This document shows positions 6,786-14,215 of a stretch of 44,104 nucleotides of DNA, in pieces (position 1 is the first letter of the stretch; every line of letters begins with the position of its first letter). The position numbers and the translations under genes were made by a program. The notes under the pieces are model-generated. The model had not been told where the DNA came from and ran no database searches. It saw only the letters and a list, made by a program, of their open reading frames with translations. The DNA is from Syntrophorhabdus sp. (GTDB taxonomy: Bacteria > Desulfobacterota > Syntrophorhabdia > Syntrophorhabdales > Syntrophorhabdaceae): positions 1 through 44,104 of the forward strand of contig JAAYAK010000284.1 of the NCBI GenBank assembly GCA_012719415.1. The letters run 5' to 3'.

Positions 6786-7952
6786 ATGGCGGATAGAAAG
6801 ATGGCCGAAGTTTTTCCTCCTGGTGAATTCATCAAGGAGGAGTTGGAAGCACGTGGTTGGAGCCAGATTGATTTATCCGAGATCATTGGAAGACAGCCCA
6901 ACGTGGTGAACGAGATAGTCATGGGCAAGAGATCCATAACGCCCGAAACAGCGAAGGCCCTGGGAGAGGCCTTCGGCACGACCGCCCAGATATGGATGAA
7001 TCTCGAGACAGCCTATCAGTTGTGGAAGAGCAAGGAGAAAGATACCGACAAAGTGATCGCAAGACGCGCCAAATTATACGAGATCGCTCCCATCAAGGAG
7101 TTGACGAGACGTCACTGGATTGAACCGTCGGAGAACATCGAGGTCCTTGAGAAACGGGTCATGAATTTCTTCGAGATCAACGATCTCGAGAGCTCTATCG
7201 CGCTACCGTACGCAGCGAGGAAGAGCTCGCAGAGTGTTACCGCGTCGCATTGGGCATGGATTCACAGAGTGAGGCGGCTCGCTCGTATGGTTGATGCAAA
7301 ACCCTTTTCCGAACAGTCATTCAAGAATGGGTTGGTGCAGCTGAGGAACCTGCTGGTCCACACACAGGAAATAAGACATGTGCCGAGAATCCTTGCTGAT
7401 GCTGGAATCAGATTTTTGGTGCTGGAACATCTGCCTCAAACGAGAATCGATGGTGTTACATTGTGGGTTAACAAGTCTCCCGTAATTGCGTTGTCATTGA
7501 GGTTCGACAGGATCGACGCCTTTTGGTATACGCTGGCGCACGAACTGGGTCATGTAAAGCAGAGGGATGGTCTAAAAGGCGGCCTGGTAATCGACACGGA
7601 TCTTGTGCGGGAAGAACACCAGGTTGAAGAACAACTAATAGAGGCGGAGGAGCTGGCAAATCGCTTCGCCACCGATTTCTTGGTGGATCAAGAAGAACTT
7701 AATGATTTTATTCTCAGGGTCCATCCGCTATACGGGAAACAGAAAATCATGAATTTTGCTGAGAGGATCAAGGTCCATCCTGGCATTATTGTCGGACAGC
7801 TCCAGCACAGGAATGAGATACCTTGGTCGTCATTTAGACCGATGCTGGAAAAAGTGCGGCATGTCATAGTCCCATCGTCGCTGACTGATGGGTGGGGGCA
7901 ATTGCCCCCGAGCCTTAAAGAGAAGGAAATGCCAAATGCCTACACAAACTAA
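6786..7952 (+). CDS. higA: HigA antitoxin fused to an ImmA/IrrE-type metallopeptidase
   Basis: The 388-residue protein has a HigA-type HTH at residues 10-80 (FIKEELEARGWSQIDLSEIIG...FGTTAQIWMNLETAYQL), a helical linker, and an ImmA/IrrE-like domain with the zinc motif AHELGH at 251-256 and downstream glutamates (EAEELANRFATDFLV) that could give the third ligand. It should neutralise HigB and repress the operon at the 6404 palindrome. The peptidase part might cleave a regulator such as a repressor, as ImmA does in ICEBs1; that is inference. Shine-Dalgarno AGGAGGAG lies before ATG 6786. Plain HigA proteins are about 100 residues, so this is the long form. Confidence 0.9.
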   Translation: MADRKMAEVFPPGEFIKEELEARGWSQIDLSEIIGRQPNVVNEIVMGKRSITPETAKALGEAFGTTAQIWMNLETAYQLWKSKEKDTDKVIARRAKLYEIAPIKELTRRHWIEPSENIEVLEKRVMNFFEINDLESSIALPYAARKSSQSVTASHWAWIHRVRRLARMVDAKPFSEQSFKNGLVQLRNLLVHTQEIRHVPRILADAGIRFLVLEHLPQTRIDGVTLWVNKSPVIALSLRFDRIDAFWYTLAHELGHVKQRDGLKGGLVIDTDLVREEHQVEEQLIEAEELANRFATDFLVDQEELNDFILRVHPLYGKQKIMNFAERIKVHPGIIVGQLQHRNEIPWSSFRPMLEKVRHVIVPSSLTDGWGQLPPSLKEKEMPNAYTN

Positions 7953-8418
7953 GTTGTTGCAGAAGATTGTTCAGGACTATATCAATGCGGGCGAGGCTTG
8001 GCCGGCTTCGGCTCACGAGATAGCCAAATGGGCTGTTAACAACAAGAGATGGCAGCCTCAGTCGTCCGCGATAATCAATCAGTGTGCGGACCGGATAGCA
8101 CAGGCGATGCGAGAAGAGTATATCACCGACCCACAGGGACGGAAAGTACGCGCAAAACATGCAATAAAGATGGAGCGAGATGGGAAGCAGGTAGGCTTCT
8201 GGGACGACATGCGCTGGGCTTCAAGAGAGCATATGGGCGTTGCTTTCCAGCAGCGCCGGCAACAGGTTGTGGGTGACTGCCGGCAACTAAAAACCGATCT
8301 TGACAGCTACAATGACAATTACAATAAGGAGAGTCCTATTCAGATGTCCTTCAACTTCACACACGACTTGGAAGAACTTGAGCTGGGAGCTCGACGTTCA
8401 AAACTGTCTGTTGTATAG
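7936..8418 (+). CDS. Conserved protein of unknown function in cargo island
   Basis: The 160-residue protein starts at ATG 7936 (AAGGA eight bases upstream) and overlaps the end of higA by 17 bases, so it is part of the same transcript. It has a helical N-terminal half (YINAGEAWPASAHEIAKWAV) that looks like a winged-helix fold, DPQGRKVRAKHAI in the middle, and REHMGVAFQQRRQQVVGDCRQLKTDLDSYN near the end. I have the impression of a widespread hypothetical family but cannot name it. Coupling to the antitoxin/peptidase gene suggests a shared job. Confidence 0.75.
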   Translation: MPTQTKLLQKIVQDYINAGEAWPASAHEIAKWAVNNKRWQPQSSAIINQCADRIAQAMREEYITDPQGRKVRAKHAIKMERDGKQVGFWDDMRWASREHMGVAFQQRRQQVVGDCRQLKTDLDSYNDNYNKESPIQMSFNFTHDLEELELGARRSKLSVV

Positions 8419-8452
8419 GCACAACGCAAAACGAGTCTCTTAAGGGGGAGCA

Positions 8453-8692
8453 ATGGGAAAACCACGTGACAGAATGGTGTATCAACGCGATGATGGTTCC
8501 TGGGCGAACAAACGTGAAGACGCTACGAGGCCATCGAGTACGCATAGGACACAGAGAGAGGCGATTGACGCTGCTCGAGGGATGCTGCAGAATCAGGGGG
8601 GAGGAGAGCTCACAATAAAGGGTAGAGACGGTTTGATCAGAGACAAGGACACCATTTCTCCGGGGAACGATCCGTTTCCTCCCCGGGGATAA
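8453..8692 (+). CDS. DUF2188-family protein
   Basis: The 79-residue protein has the DUF2188 pattern: YQRDDGSWANKREDATRPSSTHRTQREAIDAARGML, then GELTIKGRDGLIRDKDTI and the end NDPFPPRG. Biochemical function is unknown; family members are small stand-alone proteins often linked to mobile DNA. GGGGGAG precedes ATG 8453. It sits 34 bases after the previous gene and closes the higBA transcript. A 7-bp inverted repeat, CCGGGGA and TCCCCGG, in its last codons (about 8659-8688) might serve in termination. Confidence 0.8.
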   Translation: MGKPRDRMVYQRDDGSWANKREDATRPSSTHRTQREAIDAARGMLQNQGGGELTIKGRDGLIRDKDTISPGNDPFPPRG

Positions 8693-8865
8693 CGATCAGA
8701 AAATGGGCTCTCCTGGGTCCACCCATCCGTGCCTCGATTTGCCTTGCCTGGCCAGCGTTCCCGCGAAAACATAGAGCTCTAATCTGGGGTTTCGTTTCTC
8801 GATAGCTATGTTACAGTGGAGCACTGGGCCGAACATTGAAATGATGTTGTCCTGGGGGTGTCAGT
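8693..8865. promoter_or_regulatory. Intergenic region before the abortive-infection gene
   Basis: No gene is visible in these 173 bases. They must hold the end of the higBA transcript and probably a separate promoter for the AbiJ-like gene; TATGTT at about 8806-8811 is a possible -10, but I find no good -35. The Shine-Dalgarno before ATG 8866 is weak (GGGGGTGTC). Confidence 0.3.
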
Positions 8866-9690
8866 ATGAAGTTCAGCCAAAGGAAAGGATATAGCACTTT
8901 ATCAACAAGGATCCAGAAGGAAGAGATGACTTCCGAATTAAGGAACTCTCTATGGAACGTCCTTGACTACAAGGAATGGAGTACACCGGCGTTCCGAACC
9001 GATTCCTCCACGGGTATGCAGGAATTTAGCAGGAGTCTGTGGTTCATTCACTTTAAGGAACCGGTGGATAGCCGACCTAGATCACGACTCGGCAAAGGGA
9101 ATGCCATTTTAGCGGAAATCAGGGGCCGTTTTTTCGCGTATGTATGGTGGGAGGTGTATGATTTCCTGGAGTTTACTCTGAATTATTTCAGAGACACGGC
9201 CTTGAACAAAGCCATAAATGATATACTCTCTGTGGAACTTGCTGGTTATCGTTTTCTCAATGGGTATATCACCGAGCTCACTTCGGAAGAAGAAATCGGA
9301 TCAGTAGAACTTGCGTTGACGAGCGCAGAATTTCCGGGCGTCCAAGCTCATCTGAAGTCTGCTCTTGCTTTGTTTAGCAACAGACAACATCCGGACTATC
9401 GTAATTCGATTAAGGAGTCTATTTGCGCGGTGGAGAGCATTGCCCAGGCAATTACGAAGAAGGAAAAGGCCACCTTGGGTGACGCCCTTAAGATTATTGG
9501 CGAATCCTCCAATCTTCACCCAGCTCTAGAGAAAGCATTTATCAAACTCTATGGGTACACGTCTGACGGAGACGGTATCAGGCATGCCATGCTGGAGAAG
9601 CCGAGCCTCGGTCCGGAGGATGCAAGGTTCTTTCTGGTAGCTTGTTCTGCGTTCGTGAACTATCTGAAAGCCAAGATTCCATCGACGTAA
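8866..9690 (+). CDS. AbiJ-like abortive infection protein
   Basis: The 274-residue protein starts like the AbiJ N-terminal-domain-4 family: MKFSQRKGY, an IQKEEM segment, then LRNSLWNVLDY (about residues 25-35) and a W-E-V-Y-D-F-L-E block near 99-106. The C-terminal half (about 165-270), with KESICAVESIAQAI, GYTSDGDGIRHAML and ARFFLVACSAFVNYLK, resembles the HEPN-like helical domain of these proteins. The His follows Arg directly (RHA), not the R-x4-6-H of HEPN ribonucleases, so nuclease activity is uncertain. Family members are reported or predicted to protect against phages by abortive infection. It lies alone downstream of higBA and is AT-richer than the phage structural genes, which suggests cargo. 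Confidence 0.78.
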   Translation: MKFSQRKGYSTLSTRIQKEEMTSELRNSLWNVLDYKEWSTPAFRTDSSTGMQEFSRSLWFIHFKEPVDSRPRSRLGKGNAILAEIRGRFFAYVWWEVYDFLEFTLNYFRDTALNKAINDILSVELAGYRFLNGYITELTSEEEIGSVELALTSAEFPGVQAHLKSALALFSNRQHPDYRNSIKESICAVESIAQAITKKEKATLGDALKIIGESSNLHPALEKAFIKLYGYTSDGDGIRHAMLEKPSLGPEDARFFLVACSAFVNYLKAKIPST

Positions 9691-9737
9691 GAGAGTCTTC
9701 AAAGCTTGTCTTTGTCAGACCACTTAAAACCCGTCAA

Positions 9738-9789
9738 GTAAAAAGTTGGTCATCCTGTGTATCCCAAGTGTAAAAAGTTGGTCATCCTG
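9738..9789. repeat. Two 20-bp direct repeats 32 bases apart
   Basis: GTAAAAAGTTGGTCATCCTG occurs at 9738-9757 and again, identical, at 9770-9789. The 32-base period is close to three helical turns. It lies at the boundary between the cargo island and the head module. Spaced terminal repeats of this kind occur in IS21-family ends, so a remnant of an insertion element is one possibility; a double protein-binding site is the other. Confidence 0.8.
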
Positions 9790-9806
9790 CGGTTTTGCCA
9801 AAAAAC

Positions 9807-9824
9807 GGGGGTTAGACTACCCCC
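9807..9824 (-). terminator. Hairpin abutting the gpW start; terminator on the minus strand
   Basis: GGGGGT (9807-9812) pairs with ACCCCC (9819-9824). On the minus strand the stem is followed by GTTTTTT, a good intrinsic terminator. No minus-strand gene feeds into it. On the plus strand the stem ends one base before ATG 9825 and buries the only G-rich ribosome-binding candidate. Confidence 0.6.
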
Positions 9825-10040
9825 ATGGCAATCAAGACAACCCTAGAACAACTGGAAGAGGTCCAAGCGGCCATTTCGAAGGTGATGAGCGGGCAGTCCG
9901 TTTCCATCGACGGGAAACAGATCACCCGGGCGAACCTGGCGGATCTGGAGAGGCGCGAAGAGAAGCTTCTGGCCCGGCATCGGGCTGAGAGCGGCCAGGG
10001 CGGCCCGGTCTTCAACCGCGGCCTGAAAGGGAGGAGTTGA
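9825..10040 (+). CDS. gpW-like head-tail joining protein
   Basis: The 71-residue protein matches the lambda gpW family in size and pattern: TLEQLEEVQAAISKVMSGQSVSIDGKQITRANLADLERREEKLLAR, two helices around a short beta-hairpin. gpW stabilises the DNA-filled head and forms the platform for tail joining. It directly precedes the portal gene, as W precedes B in lambda. Its start codon abuts a hairpin (9807-9824), and TGATG couples its stop to the portal start. Confidence 0.88.
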   Translation: MAIKTTLEQLEEVQAAISKVMSGQSVSIDGKQITRANLADLERREEKLLARHRAESGQGGPVFNRGLKGRS

Positions 10041-11719
10041 TGTCCCGCGAGGCCTCCGCGCGCAAGGTCGACATCTTCACCGCGGCCAGGGATTCCCTGG
10101 CGATGCAGATCGGGGCTGCAGCCGGATCTCCCAAGCCTGTGCTCCTGTACGGCCCGAACGGCAAGGCCCTCTCCCCGGACTCATACTATTCTTTCCGGCG
10201 CCAGGCCGCCCAGCGGAAGGGATCCCTGAAGAACTGGGTTCCCCAGAGGCTCTACTCGACGCAGCAGGAAGCCCGCGACCGAGAAGCGATCGTTGCCAGG
10301 AGCATCGATCTCACAAACAACGATCCCCACGCTGCAGGCGTGGTGGACATGTTCGCGGCCACCGTTGCCGGATCCGGCCTCCAACCCATACCGTCGAGCG
10401 ACGCCGGCATGCTCGGCCTCGAGAAGGAGCAGATCCGGAAGCTCCAGGGACAGCAACGCGCGATCTACCGCCGCTGGTATCGCCTGGCCGATGCGACCGG
10501 CCGGATGAGCTTCGGAGGTATTCAGTATCTCTGCATCCGCAGTCTTGTCGCGCATGGCGAATACCTCGTGCTGCTGTACATGATCGACAATCCGGCGCGG
10601 CCATATAGCTTAGCCTGTCATATCATCAATCCCCAGCGCCTCAAGACCCCCGTCGATAAGATCAATGATCCACGCATCCGGGATGGCGTCGAGATAGGCG
10701 AGTACGGGGAACCGGTAGCCTACTGGATCAAGCTCAGCTCACAGAGCTCGAGCGCCGCGACGCTTCCCGATACGTCGGAGAATTTCCGGAGGATCCCGGC
10801 GTCCGTTGGCCACCGGCTCAACGTGATACACCGTTTCGTGACAAGGGAACCGGAGCAGGTCCGCGGGATCCCGCTGCTGGCCCCCTCCATGAAATTCTTC
10901 AGGGACCTGAACGATTACCTGGACACGGAGCTCGTCTCCAATATCGTTGCATCCGCCATATCGCTTTTCATCGAGCTCCAGCCCGGCAACGATCCCCTCA
11001 ATATCGGGCGCAACCTCTCGACCTTCACGGAGAGAGGCCTCAGCCAGACGGGTACCGAAAGCGAGACCCGATACCAGGAGATGGAGCCCGGAATGGTCAT
11101 GTATGGCAACACCGGGGAAAAACCCCACCTTCTCTCCCCGGACCGTCCGGGAACCACCTTCGATCCCTTCACGAAGATAATCAAGAAAGCGATCGCAATG
11201 GGCATCAACATCCCCTATCCGGTGGCATTCAAGGATCCGGAGAGCGTGAACTTTGCCGGCTTCCGGTCCGCCATGCTCGATGCCTGGCGTGTCTTCATGA
11301 TCCATCGCACCTGGCTCGGCGAGGATACCTGCCAGCCTATCTACACCATGCTCATGGAGGAAGGCTTCCTTCGCGGCGAGCTCGAGGCTGATAATTTCTA
11401 CCTCAATATCGATGCCATCACTCACTGCGACTGGCGCGGATCCCCGAAGGGAGACATTGAACCCATCAAGGCGGTGCAGGCCGATGTGCTCGCGATTCAG
11501 AACAACATCAAGACCCGGGCCGAGGCCATCGCGGAGCGCGGCGGAGATCTCCGGAGCACCTTCGACCAGCTCCAGGAAGAGCAGGACATGATGCGCGAGA
11601 GAGGCCTCGATGAAGAGAGGGTCAGTCCTGACACAGCGGACAAATGGGCCAGGGACGAGAAGCGCTCCGATCAGGAGACGGTCGATGACATGGACGGAGC
11701 GGGTAATGAAGGAATGTGA
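10040..11719 (+). CDS. Phage portal protein, lambda family
   Basis: The 559-residue protein is a lambda gpB-type portal, the dodecameric ring at one capsid vertex through which DNA passes. Recognisable parts are LYSTQQEARDREAIVARSIDLTNNDPHAAGVVD near residue 70-105, the central VIHRFVTREPEQVRGIPLLAPSM, MGINIPYPVAFKDPESVNFAGFRSAMLDAWR (about 390-420), and an acidic tail after DIEPIKAVQADVLAIQNNIKTRAEAIAERGGD. ATG 10040 overlaps the gpW stop. The end overlaps a GTG of the protease gene. Confidence 0.94.
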   Translation: MSREASARKVDIFTAARDSLAMQIGAAAGSPKPVLLYGPNGKALSPDSYYSFRRQAAQRKGSLKNWVPQRLYSTQQEARDREAIVARSIDLTNNDPHAAGVVDMFAATVAGSGLQPIPSSDAGMLGLEKEQIRKLQGQQRAIYRRWYRLADATGRMSFGGIQYLCIRSLVAHGEYLVLLYMIDNPARPYSLACHIINPQRLKTPVDKINDPRIRDGVEIGEYGEPVAYWIKLSSQSSSAATLPDTSENFRRIPASVGHRLNVIHRFVTREPEQVRGIPLLAPSMKFFRDLNDYLDTELVSNIVASAISLFIELQPGNDPLNIGRNLSTFTERGLSQTGTESETRYQEMEPGMVMYGNTGEKPHLLSPDRPGTTFDPFTKIIKKAIAMGINIPYPVAFKDPESVNFAGFRSAMLDAWRVFMIHRTWLGEDTCQPIYTMLMEEGFLRGELEADNFYLNIDAITHCDWRGSPKGDIEPIKAVQADVLAIQNNIKTRAEAIAERGGDLRSTFDQLQEEQDMMRERGLDEERVSPDTADKWARDEKRSDQETVDDMDGAGNEGM

Positions 11720-11733
11720 CCGTGGAGGACCTG

Positions 11734-13140
11734 ATGTCTGATCTTGTTTTTCAGCTGATAAACGGGACGCCCTGGGCGATCTCCCCGGAGATGCTTTCCG
11801 AGATCCACCGGATCTATGAGGACCACAGGGCCGGCCGCACCCCGGACATTGCGGCGATCGAGGCACAGCTCGGCAGGCCTCTCAAGAACGACCAGAGGGA
11901 CTACGAGGTTGTCGACGGGGTTGCCGTCATATCCGTCGCCGGCGTGATCGCCAAGCGGATGAACCTCTTCATGGAGATCTCCGGGGGAATATCGGTGGAG
12001 AAGGTCAGCGCCGATATCAAGATCGCGATCGAGGATCCCGTAGTCAGGGGCATCGTCCTCGTCGTTGATTCTCCGGGCGGGGCCATAGACGGGGTCTTCG
12101 AGCTGGCGGACCTCATATACAGCGCCCGCGGCCAGAAGCCGATCGTCTCACTTGCCTACGGCACAATGGCATCGGCCGCCTATCTTATCGGGGCGGCGGC
12201 GTCCTCCGTCTATGCCTCTGACATCGCCGCGGCGGTCGGGTCGATCGGTGTCGTTGCCGTGCACAAGGACACCTCCGAGCGTGACGCAAGATCCGGAGTG
12301 GTGAGCACGGAGATCTACCGGGGCAAGTACAAGCGCATCATCAGCGACGGCCCGCTTACGGCAGAAGGCCGGATGAACATGCAGGAGAAGGTCGATTATT
12401 ACTTCTCACTCTTCGTGAACGAGATAGCCCGGTTTCGGGGTGTCTCGGCCGATACGGTGCTCACGACGATGTCGACGGAGGTAAAAGACTTCTTCATCGG
12501 CCAGCAGGCGGTGGACGCCGGCCTTATCGACGGCATAGCGACGCTTGACGGCGTTATCAACCTGGTCCAGGAGACCAGAATAAAATCATCTGGAGGGATC
12601 ACAGCCTCCGGGAAGGAGAAAGGCATGGGAGAAACAGTCATCACAACCATCGAGCAGCTCGCCGCCGCTTACCCGGACCTCACGGCAGCGGTACGCGAGC
12701 AGGGAGTGAAGAGCGTCAACCTGGAGGCGGCGACAAGAGAGGCCGCTGGGAAGGCGACAACGGCCGAGAAGGACCGGATCCTTGGCCTCGCCGGTGTCCA
12801 CTTCGGGACCGAGGAAGGCGCGAAGTTCGCCGGCATCGTGAACACCGGAGTGACCGTCGAGCAGCTGACGGCCATACGCGGTTCGGAAGGATCGGCCCAA
12901 GCGCAGTCCGCCGAGGACAAAAAGCGCGACGAGCTCCTCGCCGGGATCAAAGGGGCCGGGGCCCCTGGCGTAGGAGCGGACGCCGGCGGAGCTGCAGCGG
13001 AGACGAAGGACTATATGACCCTGGTCAATGAGCACCGGGCACAGCACAAGTGCAGCATGACCGAGGCCATGTCGGCGGTCACCGCGAAATATCCCGAGAA
13101 GCACAGGGACTATATCAAGGCCGCCAATCAGGGCAAGTAG
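11734..13140 (+). CDS. S49 (SppA/gpC-like) prohead protease with scaffold domain
   Basis: The 468-residue protein has an S49 peptidase core: VAVISVAGVI, VDSPGGAIDGV, the nucleophile serine in GTMASAAY (Ser147), and the lysine region YRGKYKRIISDGPLT. Such proteases mature the prohead, like lambda gpC. The C-terminal ~170 residues are helical and alanine/glutamate rich, the scaffold part. ATG 11734 follows GGAGG at five bases; GTG 11716, overlapping the portal stop, is the alternative and adds six residues. An internal start at 12625 with its own Shine-Dalgarno can yield the scaffold alone. Confidence 0.92.
   Translation: MSDLVFQLINGTPWAISPEMLSEIHRIYEDHRAGRTPDIAAIEAQLGRPLKNDQRDYEVVDGVAVISVAGVIAKRMNLFMEISGGISVEKVSADIKIAIEDPVVRGIVLVVDSPGGAIDGVFELADLIYSARGQKPIVSLAYGTMASAAYLIGAAASSVYASDIAAAVGSIGVVAVHKDTSERDARSGVVSTEIYRGKYKRIISDGPLTAEGRMNMQEKVDYYFSLFVNEIARFRGVSADTVLTTMSTEVKDFFIGQQAVDAGLIDGIATLDGVINLVQETRIKSSGGITASGKEKGMGETVITTIEQLAAAYPDLTAAVREQGVKSVNLEAATREAAGKATTAEKDRILGLAGVHFGTEEGAKFAGIVNTGVTVEQLTAIRGSEGSAQAQSAEDKKRDELLAGIKGAGAPGVGADAGGAAAETKDYMTLVNEHRAQHKCSMTEAMSAVTAKYPEKHRDYIKAANQGK
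12625..13140 (+). CDS. Nested scaffolding protein (Nu3-like), in-frame internal start
   Basis: ATG 12625 lies in frame within the protease gene and is preceded by AAGGAG (12613-12618) at six bases. The 171-residue product (MGETVITTIEQLAAAYPDL...) would be the free scaffold that guides capsid assembly, as Nu3 is nested in lambda gene C. It is rich in Ala, Glu and Lys, with a small helical C-terminal domain (MTEAMSAVTAKYPEKHRDYIKAA). This is inferred from the start signals and the family pattern. Confidence 0.7.
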   Translation: MGETVITTIEQLAAAYPDLTAAVREQGVKSVNLEAATREAAGKATTAEKDRILGLAGVHFGTEEGAKFAGIVNTGVTVEQLTAIRGSEGSAQAQSAEDKKRDELLAGIKGAGAPGVGADAGGAAAETKDYMTLVNEHRAQHKCSMTEAMSAVTAKYPEKHRDYIKAANQGK

Positions 13141-13182
13141 GGAGCGCACAACAAAAACGCCAACGAGAGGGAGGTACAGGAT

Positions 13183-14172
13183 ATGTACAACGAAGGCATC
13201 AGAACATTTTTGGCCGGTGAGGACCTGGAGGCCCGCCGGCGGGTCAAGATAAAATCAGCGACAACGACGACCCCACCCGAGGTGGCATATGCCGATGCGG
13301 GTGAAGACTACATCGGTGTCACAGAATATGCCGTCGAGTCAGGCGAACCTATCGCCTGCCGGCTCAACACCTTCCCGGGCACCCTGGAGATCGAGTGCGT
13401 CGTCGATTCCGAGATAGCCCGGGGCACGGTGCTCTACGGCGCCGACGATGGCAAGGTCTCTGACGCAGCCTCGGGTACCGCCCAAGGGATTGCACTCGAG
13501 GCCGGCTCGGATAATCAGCATATCGAAGTGGCGGCATGGAACGTGAAATCCACCACGGCAGCCACCGTCTCTGTCGCCGACTCCGGCTCGCTGATAACGG
13601 GAGTGACCGTTGAGGCGGCCCTCGCCGAGATCATGCAGGGCATCAAGACCGCACAGTGCACCGTGGTGCCCAGTCAGATCCGCCTCGAGGACGGCACGGA
13701 ACTGGGGAAGTTCGCCGACGGCGCCTCAGGCGTCGGCTGGGCCCAGCTCTCCAACAAGGACCTGGGGATCCGCTGGAACAACCAGGCAACCCCCGATGAC
13801 ATCATCATGCAGTTCGTCATGCCTCAGGATTTCAATGACGAGGCCGACGTGATCCTCCACCTTATGGGTGCGATCGTGAAGGCCGGAGCGGATGAGGCCG
13901 ACTCGCCCGTCGTCGCGGTCGAGGCCTACTTCTCGGAGGTGGGCGCGGATCCTGCCGCTGACACCGACTGCGGCGGAGATTCCGGGGAATTCCTGACGAC
14001 CGCCGATGCCGCCTACCAGGAGAAGACGCTCACCATCACGGCGGCGAACGCGCCTGCAGCGCCCTGTGTGCTCACATGCGTGCTCCACCCCAAGGATGGC
14101 CAGCTCGAGACAGACGACTTCGTCCTGCTGACGCCCTGGCTCGAAGTCACCAGGAAATGCCTGACGGCGTAA
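13183..14172 (+). CDS. Head decoration protein (DUF2190-like) with C-terminal beta domain
   Basis: The 329-residue protein has an N-terminal ~120 residues like DUF2190/gpD-type capsid decoration proteins (repeated short beta strands, IARGTVLYGADDGKVSDAASGTAQGIALEAGS). A linker follows, then about 190 residues of a probable beta-sandwich (IMQFVMPQDFNDEADVILHL...KTLTITAANAPA...DDFVLLTPWLEVTRK). Position between protease and capsid genes fits a decoration protein that stabilises the shell. Decoration proteins are usually 110-130 residues, so the second domain is additional and may project from the capsid. GAGGGAGG precedes ATG 13183. Confidence 0.78.
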   Translation: MYNEGIRTFLAGEDLEARRRVKIKSATTTTPPEVAYADAGEDYIGVTEYAVESGEPIACRLNTFPGTLEIECVVDSEIARGTVLYGADDGKVSDAASGTAQGIALEAGSDNQHIEVAAWNVKSTTAATVSVADSGSLITGVTVEAALAEIMQGIKTAQCTVVPSQIRLEDGTELGKFADGASGVGWAQLSNKDLGIRWNNQATPDDIIMQFVMPQDFNDEADVILHLMGAIVKAGADEADSPVVAVEAYFSEVGADPAADTDCGGDSGEFLTTADAAYQEKTLTITAANAPAAPCVLTCVLHPKDGQLETDDFVLLTPWLEVTRKCLTA

Positions 14173-14215
14173 CGATGGCGCCCGCCGGCACATAAAAAGA
14201 AGGAGGTAACAGATT

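Noticed and set aside
10739-11866. Long minus-strand frame opposite the portal gene
   Set aside because: Shadow frame; the plus-strand portal and protease explain the region.
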